The notes: generated by a model not told the origin, from the sequence alone. 64,000 nt of DNA from Mycobacterium cookii (GCF_010727945.1 NZ_AP022569.1:1612001-1676000); one strand, 5' to 3'; positions 30,091 through 40,437 are shown, counted from the stretch's first letter. Translations and numbers: made by a program.

Positions 30091-30110
30091 GCACTGCCCC
30101 GCCGGTCAAG

Positions 30111-30563
30111 CTAAGCCGACAACGGCAACTTCTCCCGCGCCTCGTCGTCGTCGGCGTCTTTCGCGTCCGCGGCATCGGTCGCGTCAGGCGCGGCGTCGGG
30201 GACTGATAGGACCGTTTTCTCGACCCGTGCGAGGCAGCGCGACAGGTCCGGCCCGACTGAGGTGGCGCGCATCTCCAGGGTCGAGCGGCGCATCCCGTCG
30301 CGGTCCTCGTACTCGCTGGTGTGCACGTGACCCACGACGATCACCGGTGCGCCCTTGCCCAGCGAAGCGCCCACCCCGGACACCAGTCGGCCCCAGCAGT
30401 TGACGGTGACGAACAGCGAATTACCCGGCTCCCACGTGCCGTCGGCGGCGCGGCGCCGGGAATTGCTGGCGAGGCGAAACTTCAGCACCTCCTGGTCTCC
30501 GACCGTGCGGCGGATCGGGTCGTTGACGATGTTGCCGACCACGGTCAGCGGCGTTTCGAACAT
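30111..30563 (-). CDS. Single-stranded DNA-binding protein paralogue (SsbB-like)
   Basis: A 150-residue protein with a full OB fold: it opens MFETPLTVVGNIVNDPIRR, followed by the FVTVNCWGRL strand and the GKGAPVIVVGHVHTSEYED segment, as in bacterial SSBs. The acidic tail ends EKLPLSA and lacks the canonical DDDIPF C-terminal tip that recruits partner proteins, so this is the second mycobacterial SSB (Rv2478c) rather than the housekeeping one. Likely roles are DNA damage or stationary-phase DNA binding. Start ATG at 30561-30563 with AAAGGG upstream. Confidence 0.88.
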   Translation of the reverse strand: MFETPLTVVGNIVNDPIRRTVGDQEVLKFRLASNSRRRAADGTWEPGNSLFVTVNCWGRLVSGVGASLGKGAPVIVVGHVHTSEYEDRDGMRRSTLEMRATSVGPDLSRCLARVEKTVLSVPDAAPDATDAADAKDADDDEAREKLPLSA

Positions 30564-30743
30564 TGCTCATCCCTTTCTTCGGTGCGACGGCGTCTCGCCG
30601 GCGTGCTGACCGCTATTCAGCTCGGCGCTGCCGACAGCGAGCGTCACCGGACGCGGCGGCTGCACCGGTTCTGGGGAGAAAGACCCGACTGTGGACGAAC
30701 GCGGTTTGTCGCTCGGAGGCGGGCAAATCGCTACCCGGGATCG

Positions 30744-32744
30744 CTAGCGGTCCCGGCGGGCCAGCTCGGACAGCATCGCGTTGTAGGCGGCCAGCTCGGC
30801 GTCGTCGTCGCGGTCGGCCGCGCGGTCCAACCGTCGCGCGGTTCGCTGGTCGCTGCGCGACCATTGCACCAGCAACGCGATCATCACCACGGCGAGCGGT
30901 ATTTCCCCTGCGGCCCAAGCCATTCCACCGCCGAGCCGCTGATCACCCAACAGGTCGGTGTGCCAGCTCAGGTGCAGCGAGCGGTAGAAATCCCCGCCGA
31001 GCACTTTCGCCATCATCATCAGGATGATGGCGAAAAAGGCGTGCAGCGGCAGCGACGCGAACACCACCGCCACCTTGGCCAGCGGCGGGATCGGCCGCGG
31101 CGTCGGGTCGACGCCGATCACCACCCAGTAGAACAAGTAGCCGCTGAGCAGGAAGTGCACGTTCATCACGAGGTGCCCCACGTGGCTGCCCACCGCGACG
31201 TCGAACAGACCGCCCAGATAGAGGCCGTAAAACCCGGCGACGAACAACGCCGTGGCGACCACGGGGTTGGTCAGGATTCTCGACACCCGGCTGTGCAGCG
31301 CCGCCAGCAGCCATTCCCGCATGCCCGGCGGATCGCCGCGCCCGGCCGCCGGCAGCGCCCGCAGTGCCAGTCCGACCGGCCCGCCCAGCACCAGCAGGAT
31401 CGGCACCAGCATCGACAGCATCATGTGTGCCGCCATGTGCATGCTGAACATCGCCGGCATGTAGCGGCCCACGCCCGACGAGGTGACGAACAGCAGCGCC
31501 AGGCAACCGAGCAGCCAGGAAACTGTCCGGCCGCGAGGCCAGGCATCGCCGCGGCGCCGCAACCGACGCACCGCCGCCAGGTACAGCGCGGCGAACACGA
31601 TGGCGGCCGAGCCGAAGATCAGATCGAAACGCCAATCCAGCAGCACCCGGGCCGGGGTGGGCGGACCGGCGAAGTCGTAACCGATCTTGACGTCCGAAAT
31701 CGACGGCACACCGATCGGCAGCGGTGGCGGAGGCGTCCGACCGAGGCCGACAGCAATGCCGAACGTGACGCCGAACACCAGCGCCTCGATCAGCGCCAGT
31801 CGTACGAACGCGGTTCGCGAACCTGGATTCGCCTGCAGCGCAACGACTCCGGATTGTCGCTGCCGCCAGCCGACCACACCGAGCAGACACAGCGCGACGA
31901 ACTTGCCGACCACCAGTCGGCCGTAGTCGGTGGTGAGCAGGTCCGACGGCAGGATCCGCACCAGCGCGTTGACGACGCCGCTGATCGCCATCGCAGCGAA
32001 GCACCACAACGCGATCACCGAAAACCGACGGGCGGCCAGGTCGGCATGCTGCCCACCACGCAGCACGTGGGTCAGCACAGCCAGCAGGCCGCCGGCCCAC
32101 AGGCTCGCCGCAACCAGGTGGATCAGCAGGCTGTTGGTGGCCAGGTCGTGCGAACCGCCAGCCGATGAGTGCCCGGTCAATCCCAACGGGATCAGCGTGG
32201 CCAACGACCCGACCAGGAGCAGCGGAGTCCAGGACCACCGCAGCACGGGAAGGCTGGCCAGCGTCACCGCCGCCGCCAGCAGGGCGGTCCATCGCCACGC
32301 CGTCGAGATGTTGATCAGGCTGGCCAGCGACCACAGACTCGCCGGATTCAGGTGGGCGGTGATCGGCTGGCCCGACACGTCGGAAATGGTGAGCGGCACC
32401 AACAGTGCAGCGCACACCGCCCAGGCCCCGGCGGCGATTGTCCCCACCCGCAGCGCTCGATACCCGTCGACGTCGAGGACACCGTTGTCCTGCGGCGGAA
32501 CCAGAAACGCCGCCAGCAGGAACGCGCCCACGGCCACCACTGCGGCGACCTCGCCGGCAGCCCGGACGAAGGGCAGACCGAGGGTCGTGACCGGCCCGGG
32601 GTCGGGTAACCCGGTGGCGGTCAACGCGGCGGCCAGCGACAGTGTCCCGATCCCCGCCGCGATGCACCCTGCCAACGCCGCCACCCCGCCCAGCAGCGGC
32701 CACGCCACCGCGCGGCGCTGGCTAGCGGGCGCCGTTACCGTCAT
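30744..32744 (-). CDS. CopD-CtaG fusion: cytochrome c oxidase assembly/copper protein
   Basis: A 666-residue polytopic membrane protein. The N-terminal half has about nine transmembrane helices with a CopD-type copper-resistance domain (HLVAASLWAGGLLAVL near the middle). The C-terminal half is a CtaG/caa3 assembly domain with Met/His-rich helices (MFSMHMAAHMMLSMLVP and the conserved HFLLSGYLFYWV). M. tuberculosis carries this fusion as Rv0102 at a different chromosomal position. The predicted role is copper delivery to cytochrome c oxidase. Start ATG at 32742-32744; its first bases overlap a plus-strand ATG of the next open frame, which makes that frame doubtful. Confidence 0.88.
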   Translation of the reverse strand: MTVTAPASQRRAVAWPLLGGVAALAGCIAAGIGTLSLAAALTATGLPDPGPVTTLGLPFVRAAGEVAAVVAVGAFLLAAFLVPPQDNGVLDVDGYRALRVGTIAAGAWAVCAALLVPLTISDVSGQPITAHLNPASLWSLASLINISTAWRWTALLAAAVTLASLPVLRWSWTPLLLVGSLATLIPLGLTGHSSAGGSHDLATNSLLIHLVAASLWAGGLLAVLTHVLRGGQHADLAARRFSVIALWCFAAMAISGVVNALVRILPSDLLTTDYGRLVVGKFVALCLLGVVGWRQRQSGVVALQANPGSRTAFVRLALIEALVFGVTFGIAVGLGRTPPPPLPIGVPSISDVKIGYDFAGPPTPARVLLDWRFDLIFGSAAIVFAALYLAAVRRLRRRGDAWPRGRTVSWLLGCLALLFVTSSGVGRYMPAMFSMHMAAHMMLSMLVPILLVLGGPVGLALRALPAAGRGDPPGMREWLLAALHSRVSRILTNPVVATALFVAGFYGLYLGGLFDVAVGSHVGHLVMNVHFLLSGYLFYWVVIGVDPTPRPIPPLAKVAVVFASLPLHAFFAIILMMMAKVLGGDFYRSLHLSWHTDLLGDQRLGGGMAWAAGEIPLAVVMIALLVQWSRSDQRTARRLDRAADRDDDAELAAYNAMLSELARRDR

Positions 32745-33150
32745 GCACCAAGGGTATGGCGGTAGCCGCGAGGCCCTCACGCTGGCCAGCGTCGGTCGCG
32801 GGTTGTGCAGGGTCTGCAGGACCTGCAGACCGTGCTCGCCGCAGAACCCCCGGGCACCCAACCCGATCACCGTCACCACCGATTTGCTGAAAGGAGCCGA
32901 GCAGGGAGTCACGGCCGCCCTGGTCGACAGTGGGGTGCTGCCGCAGACGGACATGCCGGACGTCTACCCGTTCGTCCCGTCTATCGACCCGGGCCTCTCG
33001 ATCAGCTTTGGTCAACCGGGTGAAACGTTCATCTCCGCGCTCGGCGGCGCCATCGGGTCGGTGCTCTACGACCTGAACATTCCCGACTTCGTTAACGGCA
33101 CGTCGGATGCCGGCGACTTCATCACGGCCATGGCCGCGCTCTTCGGATAG
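32743..33150 (+). pseudogene. Possible remnant of a secreted protein gene
   Basis: An open frame of 135 codons ends at a TAG (33148-33150). Its last 85 residues look protein-like (DLLKGAEQGVTAALVDSG, then acidic/hydrophobic alternation ending ITAMAALFG), but the first part is Cys/Arg-rich and unlike a real N-terminus. Just upstream, another plus-strand frame reads VVQGLQDLQTVLAAEPPGTQ, which would join naturally to the good frame if one frameshift near 32860 were repaired. I therefore suspect a broken gene. I do not recognise the family. It lies between divergent ctaG and convergent plsB2. Confidence 0.35.
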
Positions 33151-33166
33151 CCGTGGCCGGTCTCGG

Positions 33167-35512
33167 CTACCGAGTTGCTCGACCGCCCCGGGCTTCGGCC
33201 TCGCGAGCGACGAACTGTTTGCGCGCGATCTGCCCGACGTGGTCAAAATCCTGCAGGATGGACCGCAATTCGCGGCGGAACGCGAGCCGGCGCTCAGCAA
33301 GGTCGGGTGCCGCCTTGAGCAGGTCCTGGTCGGCGACCACTTGACGTGCCGTCGCGAACAGCAGCGTCGACACCGGCTCGCTGCTGCGCACCCGGCCTTG
33401 TGCGACGTACTGCCTTCCGACGCCGAGCGCCAACTGAGTGAGTTCTTTCTCGCCGATATCCGCGGGGGCGTCGCGCAGCACGTCGGCCACGATCTCGTAG
33501 GCCTCGAAGAACACCCGCAGCATCGCCTCGGACATGAGTGGTCGCTTGGCGTACAGGATCTTATCGATCGCGTCGACGTCGGCTGCGACCTGTGCTTCCC
33601 AATCATCGTGCCACGCCATCTCTTCGGCGATGTTCTGCCGGAACGCAGCCGAATCAGCGAAGTAGAAGTCGAACTTCAGCAGATCGCGTAACCGCATGGC
33701 CTGCTTCCAGAATGCCTCCACCCGGTCACCCTCGGCTCGGCCGGCGTGCGCCAGCGCCAGCTCGACGATCACCGTTTCCAGGAATGCGTGGATCACCGAG
33801 TTGCGGTAGAAGGCGGCGGCGTGCTCGTCTTCGGGGGCGATGCGCCACACCGGTTCTCGGCCGCTGTCGACACGGGTCACCGGGTGGCCGTTGGACAGTG
33901 AGTCGACGGCGGCGCGAACGCCCTCGGGTGTGCGCAACCGCAGCGCGCTGGTAGACATCGGGGTCTGTTTGCGTTCGAGATAGTCGAGGGAATCCTGCAG
34001 CGTGTGGTGTAACTGTGTCAGAGTCAGCGCGACGCCGTGCGTCGTCAGCAACAGCGCCGACACCAAGCCGGTGGCGTTCACCGGGGTCGCTTGCAGAATG
34101 CGCCACGCTACCTCGAACGACATCTTATGCAGTGCAAGGCGTTTGGCGGCTTGATCGGACGCGGCCGGGCCGTGCGACGGGCCCAGGTATTCCCGCATCG
34201 AGACGGCTTCGGGAAATCGAACGTAGATCTTGCCGTAGTTGCGTTCACCCTGCGCTTTGATGAAGTTGTACAGCCAGCCGAAACCCTCCGCCCGCTTCTC
34301 GCCGCCGCGAGCATAGGCCGCGTATTCCGCGGTCTCGTGCAATTGGTCGAAGCTGATCGAAACCCCTTGCAGCAGAATGTCATCGCTGCGACCATCCAGA
34401 TAGGCGTCGGCCACATAGCTCATCAGGCCCAGCTTTGGTGGCAGCATCTTCCCGGTGCGCGAACGGGTGCCCTCGATGGACCAGCTGAGGTTGAAGCGCT
34501 TCTGCACCACGTAACCCACGTATTCACGCAGCACGTATTTGTACAGCGCGTCGTCACCGATATTGCGCCGGATGAAGATGACGCCGGCGCGCCGCATCAG
34601 CGGGCCCATCACCCCGAAAGCCAGGTTGATGCCGGCGAACACATGCACCGGGGGCAGACGATTCTCCTGCATCGCCACCGGCATCACCGCGCCGTCAATG
34701 TAGGACCGGTGCGAGAACAACAGCACCGCCGGATGAGTCTCCAGCGCCGAACGCATCGCCGCGACCTGGTACTCGTCGTAGTCGATGTCGCGGTCGAATC
34801 CCCGGCTGAGCATCCGGCCCAGGACGGACACCAGGTCGACCGATACCCGACTCCACCCCGTGGCGAGCTCGTCGAGCATCTTCTCGGCTTCTTCGAGCGT
34901 GGCGCCCTGAATCTTCTCCAATCCGGCGCGAAAGCGGCTGGACGCCAGGATCTCCGGTGGTATCAGTCGCGGCGACTTGTACTGCGGTCCGAGGATTCGG
35001 TACTCGGCGCGCTCCAGTGCCAGCAGCGCGCGGCGGGTGACGAAATGCGCGAATTCGCGCGGGTTTTCGCCGACCGTGTTTTCGCGCCACTGCTGACGGA
35101 GCTCGGACACTTTGGCTGATTCGCCGGCGACTACCCGTGCGCGCGAGCGGTCGGAACGCAGGATGCGACGCTGCTGACGCTCACTGGGCTGGTACGGGTT
35201 TTGACCAGGGATCAACGCGGCCAACTGATTCAGCACCGAGGCGTCCGCGCGCGGCATCCAGAACACCCGCACCGGCACGATCGATCGGTCCTCGTCGAGC
35301 TCGAGCTGTTCGACGAGCTGAGCCATCTCCCCGGGCGGAGAGTTCTGCTCCGGCAGCGGCAGCACCTCGAGTTTGGTGTCCGGGTGCCGGGTGCGCTCCT
35401 GGTCCAACCACGCCGCGAGCAGGTCCGATTCGATCGACGTGGACGCCGACGCCAGCACCAACGTGTCGTCGGTCGTGGTGAAGGAGCCGTTGCCGGCAGC
35501 CTGCGCGGTCAC
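33167..35512 (-). CDS. plsB2: Glycerol-3-phosphate acyltransferase PlsB2
   Basis: Membrane-associated acyltransferase that makes the first acylation of glycerol-3-phosphate in phospholipid and triacylglycerol synthesis. In the 781-residue protein the acyltransferase box HRSYID has catalytic His268 and Asp273, followed by the [12 protein letters not shown] and [18 protein letters not shown] segments of the PlsB family and the [10 protein letters not shown] motif. GTG start at 35510-35512 overlaps the plsC stop by 4 nt. Length agrees with Rv2482c. Part of the overlapping WS/DGAT-plsC-plsB2 operon. Confidence 0.93.
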   Translation of the reverse strand: MTAQAAGNGSFTTTDDTLVLASASTSIESDLLAAWLDQERTRHPDTKLEVLPLPEQNSPPGEMAQLVEQLELDEDRSIVPVRVFWMPRADASVLNQLAALIPGQNPYQPSERQQRRILRSDRSRARVVAGESAKVSELRQQWRENTVGENPREFAHFVTRRALLALERAEYRILGPQYKSPRLIPPEILASSRFRAGLEKIQGATLEEAEKMLDELATGWSRVSVDLVSVLGRMLSRGFDRDIDYDEYQVAAMRSALETHPAVLLFSHRSYIDGAVMPVAMQENRLPPVHVFAGINLAFGVMGPLMRRAGVIFIRRNIGDDALYKYVLREYVGYVVQKRFNLSWSIEGTRSRTGKMLPPKLGLMSYVADAYLDGRSDDILLQGVSISFDQLHETAEYAAYARGGEKRAEGFGWLYNFIKAQGERNYGKIYVRFPEAVSMREYLGPSHGPAASDQAAKRLALHKMSFEVAWRILQATPVNATGLVSALLLTTHGVALTLTQLHHTLQDSLDYLERKQTPMSTSALRLRTPEGVRAAVDSLSNGHPVTRVDSGREPVWRIAPEDEHAAAFYRNSVIHAFLETVIVELALAHAGRAEGDRVEAFWKQAMRLRDLLKFDFYFADSAAFRQNIAEEMAWHDDWEAQVAADVDAIDKILYAKRPLMSEAMLRVFFEAYEIVADVLRDAPADIGEKELTQLALGVGRQYVAQGRVRSSEPVSTLLFATARQVVADQDLLKAAPDLAERRLAFRRELRSILQDFDHVGQIARKQFVAREAEARGGRATR

Positions 35513-37149
35513 GATCGGCCTTTGGGACGCGGCGTGCTCTGCTGCGCCTTCGTGGCTTTGGCCGCGGTGGTCTTCTTGGCCGCGGCTTTCGCCGGTGCTG
35601 CCTTGGCGGTCTTGGCGGCGGCCTTGCGCGGCGCCTTCCGCGGAGCCGCCTTCTTCCGGTACACGTCATGCGCCGGCAACTCGTCGACCGGCCAGTCGGC
35701 CAGGGTGTCGATATAGAGTTGGCGCACTTCGGCAATGCGGTCGGACAGTGTCTCAACCGTCCAGTCGCTCACCGAAATCGGCGGAAACACCGCGACGTCG
35801 ACGGTGCCCGGGTTCATCGTGGTCGAATTGCGGGCGGCGATGATCTCGGCGTTACGGATCACGATCGGCACGATCGGGATCCCCACCGCCATTGCCATGC
35901 GGAACGGCCCCTTCTTGAACGGCCCGACGCTGGTGGTGTCGAGCCTGGTGCCCTCAGGGGCGATCATGATCGAAAGCCCTTGCCTGGCACGCTCTTCGAC
36001 CTGGTGCAGCGACTCCACGGCCGCGGTCGGGTTGTCCCGGTCGATGAAGACGGAGTCCAGGACCTTGCCGAGCGTGCCCATGATCGGGTCGCCTTCGAGT
36101 TCCTTCTTGCCGACCGCAACCCAGTTGTCGCGGATCAACGCGCCGACGATGACCGGGTCGGCCTGGTTGCGGTGGTTGAAGATGAACACCGCGGGACGCT
36201 GCGCGGTCAGGTTCTCCTCGCCAAGGATGTTGAGCTGAACACCGCTGGCAGTCAACAGCAACTGCGACCAGGTGGCCGTGAAGAAGTTGACGCCGCGCCG
36301 TCTGCTGCGGGTCAGCAGCCCGATCCCGAGGGCGCCCGCGGCGACCGGGACAACCGAACCGACCCCGGCCAGCGTGCGCAGCTGCGCCCCGATGCCACCA
36401 CCGCTGCGACTGGTGAACCGCAGGATCGGCCAGCCACGCTTCTTGGCGACGGCAGCCATCTTGCCTTCGGGGTTGGTCGGCCTCGGATTTCCGACCAGGT
36501 ACATCAGCGCAACGTCTTCGTCTCCGTCGGCGTAGAAGTAACTGTCCTTGAGGTCGATGCCGTTCTCCGCGGCGAACTTCTGCACCGCGGCGGCCTTACC
36601 CGGTCCCCACAGGATCGGCTCGACCACACCGCCGGTGAGCACGCCGTCGTCGTCGGTCTCGAATTTGTTGGTGAGCGTGTTGAGGATGCCGAGGAAGCGT
36701 GCCACCGGACCGACCTGAATGGTCAGCGCCGACGAGCTGAGCACCACGGTGTGTCCGCGGGCCAGATGCGCGCGGACCAGCTCGCGCATCTCCGGATAAA
36801 TCCGCGACTCGATTCTCTGCAGGAACAACCGCTCGCCGATCTCTTCCAGATCGCTCAGCATGCGCCCGCGCAGCGCACCGGAGGCCTTGGTGATCAGTTC
36901 TTCGAATTCGATTCGGCCGAATTGATGGTTCACGCCAGCGGTGACCATGCTGATCAGCTCGCCGACACCCATGTCGCGGCGGCGAATCCGTTCCTGGGTC
37001 AGGATCACGGCGGTGAAGCCGGCGACCAGGGTGCCGTCCAAGTCGAAGAATGCGCCGATCTCAGGACCGGGCGGGCTGGCCATGATTTCGGCGACCGACC
37101 CCGGCAACCGCAGATCGCGCGCGGGCCGCTCGACGTCTGACGCGCTCAC
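35509..37149 (-). CDS. plsC: Bifunctional HAD phosphatase/acyltransferase PlsC
   Basis: Two domains. Residues about 30-270 form a SerB-type HAD hydrolase (Asp36 and Asp38 in FFDLDGT, then [19 protein letters not shown]). From about 320 is a 1-acylglycerol-3-phosphate acyltransferase with NHRNQAD (His326, Asp331) and the substrate box APEGTR. The C-terminal 50 residues are Ala/Lys-rich and resemble histone-like tails, perhaps for membrane or nucleic acid contact. The 546-residue product starts at a GTG (37147-37149) that overlaps the stop of the preceding gene. Matches Rv2483c. The HAD domain may act on lysophosphatidate; that function is inferred for the family. Confidence 0.92.
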   Translation of the reverse strand: MSASDVERPARDLRLPGSVAEIMASPPGPEIGAFFDLDGTLVAGFTAVILTQERIRRRDMGVGELISMVTAGVNHQFGRIEFEELITKASGALRGRMLSDLEEIGERLFLQRIESRIYPEMRELVRAHLARGHTVVLSSSALTIQVGPVARFLGILNTLTNKFETDDDGVLTGGVVEPILWGPGKAAAVQKFAAENGIDLKDSYFYADGDEDVALMYLVGNPRPTNPEGKMAAVAKKRGWPILRFTSRSGGGIGAQLRTLAGVGSVVPVAAGALGIGLLTRSRRRGVNFFTATWSQLLLTASGVQLNILGEENLTAQRPAVFIFNHRNQADPVIVGALIRDNWVAVGKKELEGDPIMGTLGKVLDSVFIDRDNPTAAVESLHQVEERARQGLSIMIAPEGTRLDTTSVGPFKKGPFRMAMAVGIPIVPIVIRNAEIIAARNSTTMNPGTVDVAVFPPISVSDWTVETLSDRIAEVRQLYIDTLADWPVDELPAHDVYRKKAAPRKAPRKAAAKTAKAAPAKAAAKKTTAAKATKAQQSTPRPKGRS

Positions 37150-38621
37150 GAGCCCGCCGCCGATCGCTTTGTCGCACCGGGCTGATCCGCGGTGAACGAC
37201 GACGGCGCCGCCTGCGGCGCGGAATCTCCTGCCAGCGCCAGGATTTCGTTGAACCCGTCGAGCAGGCACCGGGCCCACAGTGCCTCGTCGCGGATGGCCG
37301 CACGGTCGTAGCGCGTGGTGATGGTGCAGTAGCCGCCCCGGGAAATCAGCACGACCATCATCGCCACGCCGGGCAGCGGCCCGATGCCGTACTGCCGCAA
37401 TACTTTTGCACCGGCAATGAAGGTATCGCCCGGGTAGACCGGGACGTTGCTGGCCTGTACGTCCGAACCGACGACCGAACTGGTCATCGACTCCAGCAAC
37501 GGTCCCGGCAGGACGCTGAGCAGCGGAGCGATCGAACCGATGATGTCCATCGCCGGCTCGTCGCGGCGCTGGGTCATTTGCAAGCGGATCTTGTGCATGC
37601 GGGCGACCGGATCTGCGGTACCGATCGGCGCCGCCAGGTTGACGCCGGTGAACCGGTTGCCGCCGGCCGCGTCGGTCTCGGCCCGCAGGCTGACCGGCAC
37701 CGCCATCGGCAACGTGGCGACCGGGACACCCAGTGCGGCGTGATAGCGCCCGAGTGCACCCGACAGCCCAGCCAGGTAGGCGTCGTTGATCGAACCGCCG
37801 CCGGCTTTGGCCGCGCGATGCAAGTCGGACAGCGGGATGTCGATCGCTTCGCTGCGGGTCGCCAGGCTGCGACGACGCAGCAACGGCGAGGGTTCGGCGG
37901 CCCGGCTGACGACCCGTGTGCTCGAACGGGCGTAATTGAAGACACCGGCGATCGCGTCGCCGGGCCTGGCCACCGCACGTCCGACCAACGTCACCGCTCC
38001 CCAGAGCGCACCGCGGGCGCTGTTGGCGACATTGATGGGCAGCCGGTTGAACCCTTCACGCATCAGGTCGGTGGGCGACAGATCCTGCGGGATGGGCTGG
38101 TCAGGGGTCGGCTGCGCCGGCGGGTCGCGCTCGAGGTCGTAGATGTGGGCGAACATCTCCACGCTGCCGACACCGTCGGTGACGGCGTGCGACAGGTGCA
38201 GCAACGTCGCGGCCCTGCCGTCGGGTAGCCCCTCGATCAGGGTGGCGGTCCACAGCGGCCGGGCGATGTCCAGCGGCGATTGCAGCATCAACTCCGCCAG
38301 GTCGAACACCTGTCGCAGCGAGCCCGGCTCCGGGACGCGCATCCTGCGGACGTGGTAGTCGAGGTTGAAATCGGGATCCACCACCCAGCGTGGTGAGGCG
38401 GTCGGCAACGTCGGCACGACCACCTTCTGCCGAAGCCGTAACGCCTTGCGCGACGCGTTCTCGAATCGGGTCCGGAAGCGGTCCCAATCCGGCGTGGTGT
38501 CCAGAATCTCCAGTGCCATGATCCCCGATCGGGTGCGTGGATTGGCTTCTCCGCGATGCAACAGGTAGTCGACCGGCCCCAGCGCCGTCGGCAATCCCGC
38601 CGCGTCGAACTGCTCAGCCAC
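37146..38621 (-). CDS. WS/DGAT-family wax ester synthase/diacylglycerol acyltransferase
   Basis: A 491-residue member of the mycobacterial triacylglycerol synthase family (Rv2484c position). Start is GTG at 38619-38621. The active-site motif HHxxxDG reads SHAVTDG: Ser144 replaces the first His, while the second His145 and Asp149 remain. The other family blocks (PLDIARPLW and the ANVPVYPG-like NVPVYPGDTF segment) are present. The second His is the proposed catalytic base, so activity may be retained. The end overlaps plsC by 4 nt, which suggests coupled synthesis of neutral and phospholipids from a shared acyl pool. Confidence 0.88.
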   Translation of the reverse strand: MAEQFDAAGLPTALGPVDYLLHRGEANPRTRSGIMALEILDTTPDWDRFRTRFENASRKALRLRQKVVVPTLPTASPRWVVDPDFNLDYHVRRMRVPEPGSLRQVFDLAELMLQSPLDIARPLWTATLIEGLPDGRAATLLHLSHAVTDGVGSVEMFAHIYDLERDPPAQPTPDQPIPQDLSPTDLMREGFNRLPINVANSARGALWGAVTLVGRAVARPGDAIAGVFNYARSSTRVVSRAAEPSPLLRRRSLATRSEAIDIPLSDLHRAAKAGGGSINDAYLAGLSGALGRYHAALGVPVATLPMAVPVSLRAETDAAGGNRFTGVNLAAPIGTADPVARMHKIRLQMTQRRDEPAMDIIGSIAPLLSVLPGPLLESMTSSVVGSDVQASNVPVYPGDTFIAGAKVLRQYGIGPLPGVAMMVVLISRGGYCTITTRYDRAAIRDEALWARCLLDGFNEILALAGDSAPQAAPSSFTADQPGATKRSAAGS

Positions 38622-38872
38622 CGCGGTTCCCCCAACCGGTCGCCACGCCCGTCGTTCGACGCGCCATCGCCACTCACACCTCCCGTTCCGAACAGGCTCC
38701 GCGAACCCGTGTCAGGACGCCGCGGGCAACTCCAACGTAGTCTGGTTGGCGCGGTGGCGGTAGCCGATTGTCGGGATCAGGACACCAGACCAACCGCGTT
38801 CCGGGCACCCCGTGAAACACCCTGGCGTGCTGCCGAATTCGAATCGAGCGACTGGTTGCGCGCCGAGTCGGC
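38622..38872. other. Intergenic region between lipQ and WS/DGAT
   Basis: A 251-bp gap upstream of the WS/DGAT-plsC-plsB2 operon on the minus strand. Frames through it look like shadows of flanking genes. It should contain the operon promoter but no clear element is visible. Confidence 0.3.
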
Positions 38873-40126
38873 TCAGCCGGCCGGGGTGGCGTGCTCGCGC
38901 ACGGCGCCCGCCTGCGACCGCACATGCTGCCCGTAGACGACGCCCATGAAGTCGGCGACCGCGTCGGCAGTTAGCCGGGATCTCACGGTGGCGAACAAGT
39001 CGAAAGCGTGGTGGGCATTGGGCAGCTCGGCGTAGCCGACGGTCGCAGCGCCGGCCCCGCGCAGCGCGGCGCAGAACGCCCGCGCCTGCGTGTTCGGGAT
39101 CACCGAATCGCTTTCGCCGTGCAGGACGAAGAACGGCGGCGCGTCGCTGTGGACGTGCGAAATCGGCGACGCGAGCTCGAAGAGTTCGGGCTTGTCCGCG
39201 TAGCGCTCTTTCATGACGAACAGCTCGACGAACGGCAGCATCATCTCGTGCATTTTCGCCGCGTCGGTCAAGTCGTAGACCCCGTAATAGGGCGCCGCGG
39301 CCTGAACAGTGGTGTCCGCATCCTCGAAACCCGGCTGCAAGCGGGGGTCGTTCGCGGTGAGCGCCACCAACGAGGCCAGATGGCCGCCGGCCGAGCCGCC
39401 GGTGACCGCGATGAAGTCGGGATCGCCGCCGTAGTCGGCGATGTTGTCGCGAACCCAGGCCAGCGCGCGCTTGACGTCGATGATGTGTGCCGGCCACGTC
39501 TTGCGGGGGCTCTTGCTGTAGTCGATCGAGACGCAGACCCAGCCGAGTTCGGCCATCCGGCCCAGCAGCGGATAGCCCTGTGGCCGCCTGCCGTTGACAG
39601 TCCACGCGCCGCCCGGGATCTGCAATAGCACCGGCGCGCGGTCACCGGCCTTGATGTCCCGGTGGCGCCAGATGTCCAGCAGGTTGTCCCGGGTGTCCGG
39701 GCCGTAGGGGATATCTGATGTCTGCTTCGCGTAACGACGGTGGGCGCGGGCCGAGTGCAGCACCCCGCCGCGACGTTCCGGCCGGGGGTCGATCGGGTGA
39801 TGGACCGAGTCGCGGTATTCGGCGCCAAGCGAGTCCTGCAGGGCAGCAGTCAGGACACGATCCGCGCGCTGGGCGGCCCAGTTCGTCGCGACCTGGCGGA
39901 TCGAGAGGGGGGCGACTCCGGACAGCGCGTGCCCGGTGACGACGTGCGGGGGAAATTCAGCAGACAGCCAACCGGCCACGAAGCCTGCGACCGTGGGCGA
40001 GCCGCGGAGCAGCAGCGAACCGGTGCGGTATGCGCCGATCGGCGTCGCCGCGAGCTGCACTCCGTGACGCAGCATTTCGGCGCACGCCTGCGAGTACCGC
40101 GCCCTGACATCCATGGCTATCGTCAT
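38873..40126 (-). CDS. lipQ: Carboxylesterase/lipase LipQ
   Basis: Alpha/beta hydrolase of the hormone-sensitive lipase-like group. The 417-residue protein has the oxyanion strand QIPGGAWTVNG (in place of the usual HGGG), the nucleophile elbow GGSAGGH with Ser245, and C-terminal His in LPNAHHAFD with an Asp in HGESDSVI completing the triad. Start chosen at the ATG 40124-40126, downstream of GGAG; an upstream ATG at 40156 is possible. Corresponds to Rv2485c. Ester substrate unknown. Confidence 0.85.
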   Translation of the reverse strand: MTIAMDVRARYSQACAEMLRHGVQLAATPIGAYRTGSLLLRGSPTVAGFVAGWLSAEFPPHVVTGHALSGVAPLSIRQVATNWAAQRADRVLTAALQDSLGAEYRDSVHHPIDPRPERRGGVLHSARAHRRYAKQTSDIPYGPDTRDNLLDIWRHRDIKAGDRAPVLLQIPGGAWTVNGRRPQGYPLLGRMAELGWVCVSIDYSKSPRKTWPAHIIDVKRALAWVRDNIADYGGDPDFIAVTGGSAGGHLASLVALTANDPRLQPGFEDADTTVQAAAPYYGVYDLTDAAKMHEMMLPFVELFVMKERYADKPELFELASPISHVHSDAPPFFVLHGESDSVIPNTQARAFCAALRGAGAATVGYAELPNAHHAFDLFATVRSRLTADAVADFMGVVYGQHVRSQAGAVREHATPAG

Positions 40127-40300
40127 GCCTTGCCAACTCCTCGCCGTCGAGCACACGCCGGGCCGTCGGCCAGCGTATGTGTGTGGCGGGCCTCACACTA
40201 GCCGAATCGCTAATCCCGCACGACATCTCGGTCGGCGTTGCGCGAGCGTAGATACCCGTTTTTCCGGTTGGCTACACTGACCTGGGCTTAGTAATCGTCG

Positions 40301-40374
40301 GCCCCCGTAGCTCAGCTGGATAGAGCACATGACTTCTAATCTTGTGGTCGCAGGTTCGAGTCCTGCCGGGGGCG
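40301..40374 (+). tRNA. tRNA-Arg (anticodon TCT)
   Basis: Acceptor stem GCCCCCG/CGGGGGC with discriminator G, D-arm GCTC/GAGC, T-arm GCAGG-TTCGAGT-CCTGC. The anticodon loop is CTTCTAA, giving TCT. The anticodon stem CATGA/TCTTG has a T-T mismatch at its middle pair; the other four pairs are standard. A TACACT sequence at 40273-40278 is a likely -10 element. CCA is not encoded. Length 74 nt. Confidence 0.93.
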
Positions 40375-40437
40375 CATGCTGTTGGATGCCAGTGTGACCG
40401 ATGCGGTGCCTGTGGCACACGATCCCGGAGGTGCCTG

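Noticed and set aside
30321..32168. 615-codon plus-strand frame across the CopD-CtaG gene
   Set aside because: Gln/Arg/His-rich shadow of a hydrophobic membrane protein; no motif, no start context.
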